From assembly GCF_006438825.1 (NCBI RefSeq), contig NZ_RCZP01000009.1:106735-170734 (forward strand): DNA of 64,000 bases, written 5' to 3'. How positions within the stretch are numbered: the first letter of the stretch is position 1; the number at the start of each line of letters is the position of its first letter. This DNA comes from Muricoccus nepalensis. Lineage in GTDB: Bacteria > Pseudomonadota > Alphaproteobacteria > Acetobacterales > Acetobacteraceae. Positions 62,036 through 64,000 of the stretch are shown here, one piece after another. Both the position numbers and the translations under genes were made by a program. The notes under the pieces were generated by a model. It was not told where the DNA came from. It saw nothing but the letters and a program-made list of their open reading frames with translations, and did not search any database.

Positions 62036-62481
62036 GCGCCACCATCCGCGTCACCCGCCTGCCCCATGCGGAAGGCCTGCCGCTCCCGGCCTACGCGACC
62101 GAGGGCGCCGCCGCGATGGACCTGCTGGCCGCCATCGGCCCGCCCGTCGTCATCCTCCCCCACGGCCGCGCGCTGATCCCGACGGGGCTCCGCGTCGCGC
62201 TCCCCCCCGGGCACGAGTGGCAGATCCGCCCCCGCTCCGGCCTCGCCCTCAAGCACGGCATCGTCCTGCCGAACGCCCCCGGCACGATCGACGAGGACTA
62301 CCGCGGCGAGGTCCAGGTCATCCTCCTCAACGCGGGCACCGAGCCCTTCCGGGTGGAGCGCGGCATGCGCATCGCCCAGGCCGTGCTGGCCCCGGTGCTG
62401 CGCGCGGTGTTCGAGGAGGTGCCCGAGCTCCCGGACACGCCGCGCGGGGAGGGGGGCTTCGGCAGCACGGGCGCGCGCTGA
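62032..62481 (+). CDS. dut: dUTP diphosphatase
   Basis: 149 residues. The five dUTPase motifs are visible: [45 protein letters not shown] and the C-terminal GEGGFGSTG. It hydrolyses dUTP to dUMP, limiting uracil in DNA and complementing the UDG at 14319. GTG 62032 overlaps coaBC; the ubiE-coaBC-dut order is common in alphaproteobacteria as far as I recall. Confidence 0.97.
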   Translation: MSATIRVTRLPHAEGLPLPAYATEGAAAMDLLAAIGPPVVILPHGRALIPTGLRVALPPGHEWQIRPRSGLALKHGIVLPNAPGTIDEDYRGEVQVILLNAGTEPFRVERGMRIAQAVLAPVLRAVFEEVPELPDTPRGEGGFGSTGAR

Positions 62482-62522
62482 GGGCGCTTGCCCCGCGCCC
62501 CCCGGCCCCCGACATCCCCCCC

Positions 62523-63305
62523 ATGGACGGACCCCCACGCCTCGACCTCGACTTCACCGAGGACGAGCTTCACCGCTACTCCCGCCACATCCTCCTCGGC
62601 GAGGTCGGCGCCACCGGGCAGGCGCGCCTCCGCCAGGCGCGCGTGCTCGTCGTCGGCGCCGGCGGCCTCGGCTCGCCGCTGGCGATGTACCTCGCCGCCG
62701 CCGGCATCGGCACGATCGGCCTCGTGGACCACGACACGCTGGAGCTCTCCAACCTCCAACGCCAGGTCGCCCACGCGACGGACCGCGTCGGCCGCCCCAA
62801 GGTCGAGAGCATGGCCGAGACGCTCCGCGCCCTGAACCCGCTGACCGCCGTCGAGCCCCACGCCGTCCGCCTGACCGAGGAGACCGCGCGCGACCTCGTC
62901 CCCCGCTACGACCTCGTCTGCGACGGCACCGACAACTTCCCCACCCGCTTCCTTCTCGGCGACGCCTGCCACCGCCTGGCCCGCCCCCTCGTCTCCGCCG
63001 CCGTGCTCCGCTTCGAGGGCCAGCTCTCGACCTTCAAGTCCCATCTCGGCGCCCCCCACCCCTGCCACCGCTGCCTGCACCCCGAGCCCCCGCCAGACGG
63101 CCTCGTCCCCTCCTGCGGGGAGGCGGGCGTGCTTGGGGCCGTCACGGGTGTCATGGGCACGCTCCAGGCGACGGAGGTGCTGAAGGAGGTGCTGGGCATC
63201 GGCGAATCCCTATCCGGCCGCCTCCTGCTCTGGGACGCGCTCGACACCCGCTTCCGCACCATCCGCCTCCGCCGCGACCCCACCTGCAGGTTGTGCGGAG
63301 GATGA
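62523..63305 (+). CDS. moeB: MoeB/ThiF-family adenylyltransferase
   Basis: 260 residues. HRYSRHILLGEVGATGQARL, the nucleotide motif VVGAGGLGSPLAMYLAAAGI, DHDTLELSNLQRQ and DGTDNFPTRFLLGDAC define the E1-like family. The zinc cysteines are in CHRCLHP and at the end TCRLCGG; SCGEAGVLG carries the catalytic-type Cys. It activates a MoaD- or ThiS-like C-terminus for sulfur transfer. No rhodanese domain is attached. ATG 62523; the stop overlaps the next gene (ATGA). Confidence 0.92.
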   Translation: MDGPPRLDLDFTEDELHRYSRHILLGEVGATGQARLRQARVLVVGAGGLGSPLAMYLAAAGIGTIGLVDHDTLELSNLQRQVAHATDRVGRPKVESMAETLRALNPLTAVEPHAVRLTEETARDLVPRYDLVCDGTDNFPTRFLLGDACHRLARPLVSAAVLRFEGQLSTFKSHLGAPHPCHRCLHPEPPPDGLVPSCGEAGVLGAVTGVMGTLQATEVLKEVLGIGESLSGRLLLWDALDTRFRTIRLRRDPTCRLCGG

Positions 63306-63673
63306 CGCCCCTCGGCATCCTCCTCCGCGGCGCGGGGCACGAGCCCGCCCACTACGCCCTCGTCCTCGCCACGGCGGCCGCGGCCATCGGGCGCCCGGTG
63401 ACGGTCCTCGCCACCAACGCGGGCCTCGCCCTCCTGCGCCGCGACACCCCCCTTCTCGCGGACCCGCGCGAGGCGCTGCTGGCCGGGCGCGGCGTCGCGG
63501 GAATCGGCACCCTGCTCGAGGCGGCCAACGAGCTCGGCCTCCGCCTCATCGCCTGCGAGGCCGGGATGCGGGCCGAGGGGATCGCGCCCGGCGACCTCGC
63601 AGAGGGCGTGGAGGTGGCGGGGGTCGTTACCTTCCTGGAATCGGTGGGTTCCGGCGGGCTTCTCTCGCTCTAG
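63302..63673 (+). CDS. DsrE/F-family protein
   Basis: 123 residues. The sequence GILLRGAGHEPAHYALVLAT and AAAIGRPVTVLATNAGLALL followed by ELGLRLIACEAGMRAEGI gives the DsrE-like fold, with the Cys of IACEAGM at the usual position. DsrE proteins handle sulfur or small redox tasks. Coupling by ATGA overlap to the MoeB-like gene hints at a shared sulfur-transfer role, which is inference. Confidence 0.85.
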   Translation: MTPLGILLRGAGHEPAHYALVLATAAAAIGRPVTVLATNAGLALLRRDTPLLADPREALLAGRGVAGIGTLLEAANELGLRLIACEAGMRAEGIAPGDLAEGVEVAGVVTFLESVGSGGLLSL

Positions 63674-63726
63674 TTGCATCCACCGCCTTGACCGGGCGCC
63701 GCGGTTTTGCGCGTGATCGATGCCCG

Positions 63727-64000
63727 ATGAAACGCCTGCTCCCCCTCTCCCTGCTGCTCGCCCTCGCCCCGGGGGTCCGGGCGCAGACCGCCGGGCCGCT
63801 GCCGCCCCCCGTGCCGCGCGGCGCCGCGCCCGCGCCGGCCGCCGGCGCGCCCGCCGAGAGCCCCGCCCCGCGCCGCCCCGCGCCGCCGCGCCCGGCCGCG
63901 GGAAGCGGCACGGCCGGCCCGGCGCCGGCCGCGACGCCCGCCCGCCCGCGCGAGGGTGCCGCCGCGCCGCGCCCCGCCGCCGGCGCCCCCGCCCGCCCCG
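63727..64000 (+). CDS. Secreted or envelope Pro/Ala-rich protein, N-terminal part
   Basis: Truncated by the right edge: 91 residues are seen. A signal peptide (MKRLLPLSLLLALAPGVRAQ) is followed by an almost pure Pro/Ala/Arg/Gly stretch (GPLPPPVPRGAAPAPAAG and so on). No domain is visible. Such a linker often tethers an envelope protein across the periplasm, for example a TonB-like or SPOR protein, but that is a guess. ATG 63727; no strong Shine-Dalgarno. Confidence 0.65.
   Translation, partial: MKRLLPLSLLLALAPGVRAQTAGPLPPPVPRGAAPAPAAGAPAESPAPRRPAPPRPAAGSGTAGPAPAATPARPREGAAAPRPAAGAPARP

Noticed and set aside
1..64000. Genomic island or horizontally transferred segment
   Set aside because: GC content and codon bias look uniform and no integrase, transposase, tRNA or direct-repeat boundary is seen.

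Overview
The window is a contiguous stretch of very GC-rich (clearly above 70 %) bacterial chromosome, densely coded on both strands. The gene content points to an alphaproteobacterium of the Acetobacteraceae, Roseomonas-like: four orphan Bug/TctC solute receptors with Arg-Arg signal peptides, typical alphaproteobacterial small families (DUF4169, DUF6111, UbiK, phasin, MidA), a petABC bc1 operon and many GTG/TTG starts in ATGA/GTGA/TGATG-coupled gene chains. This is inference from content; no rRNA or tRNA gene is present to confirm it. I see no insertion sequence, phage gene or CRISPR array. No gene-free stretch exceeds 300 bases.

Layout. 1-1.2 kb: a NasS/NrtA-like nitrate receptor (cut by the window edge) and its ANTAR partner nasT. 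1.4-4.2 kb: a divergent PEP carboxylase, followed by an inverted pair of 61-bp repeats. 4.5-11.9 kb: aromatic island 1, with 3-hydroxybenzoate 6-hydroxylase divergent from gentisate dioxygenase across a 33-bp palindrome, two Bug receptors, a class II aldolase, a MarR regulator and a D-2-hydroxyacid dehydrogenase. 11.9-17.7 kb: lytic transglycosylase, a cysteine-free UDG-4, ETF-quinone oxidoreductase and a coupled SDR. 17.7-25.9 kb: catabolic island 2, a MarR-flanked gene chain encoding a NicX-like ring-cleaving dioxygenase, an alpha/beta hydrolase, an acyl-CoA-dehydrogenase-fold enzyme, an acyl-CoA ligase, an opine-dehydrogenase-like and a 3-hydroxyacyl-CoA-dehydrogenase-like protein, and a Bug receptor. 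25.9-50.8 kb: housekeeping genes (selO, cca, an ABC exporter, hemF, petABC, mtnP, phasin, proC, ubiK, terC, lgt, midA, pgeF, prs) with small unknowns between them. 50.9-57.0 kb: GST, histidine phosphatase, then catabolic island 3 (MarR, benzoylformate decarboxylase, aldehyde dehydrogenase, Bug). 57-64 kb: mutM, ggt, ubiE-coaBC-dut, moeB-like, dsrE-like and a truncated secreted Pro/Ala-rich protein.

How it fits together. Three independently regulated islands appear to feed aromatic or heteroaromatic acids into central metabolism, each with its own periplasmic receptor but no TctAB membrane genes. ETF-QO could pass electrons from the acyl-CoA-dehydrogenase-fold enzyme to ubiquinone and the bc1 complex; ubiE and ubiK serve ubiquinone supply. 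Island 2 is the best candidate for an undescribed pathway: it opens like nicotinate/2,5-dihydroxypyridine degradation but continues with CoA chemistry rather than the usual amidase and maleate isomerase. Several proteins lack family-defining residues (SDR, ACAD-fold enzyme, UDG-4, CoaBC, PEPC, MutM); these are recorded individually.
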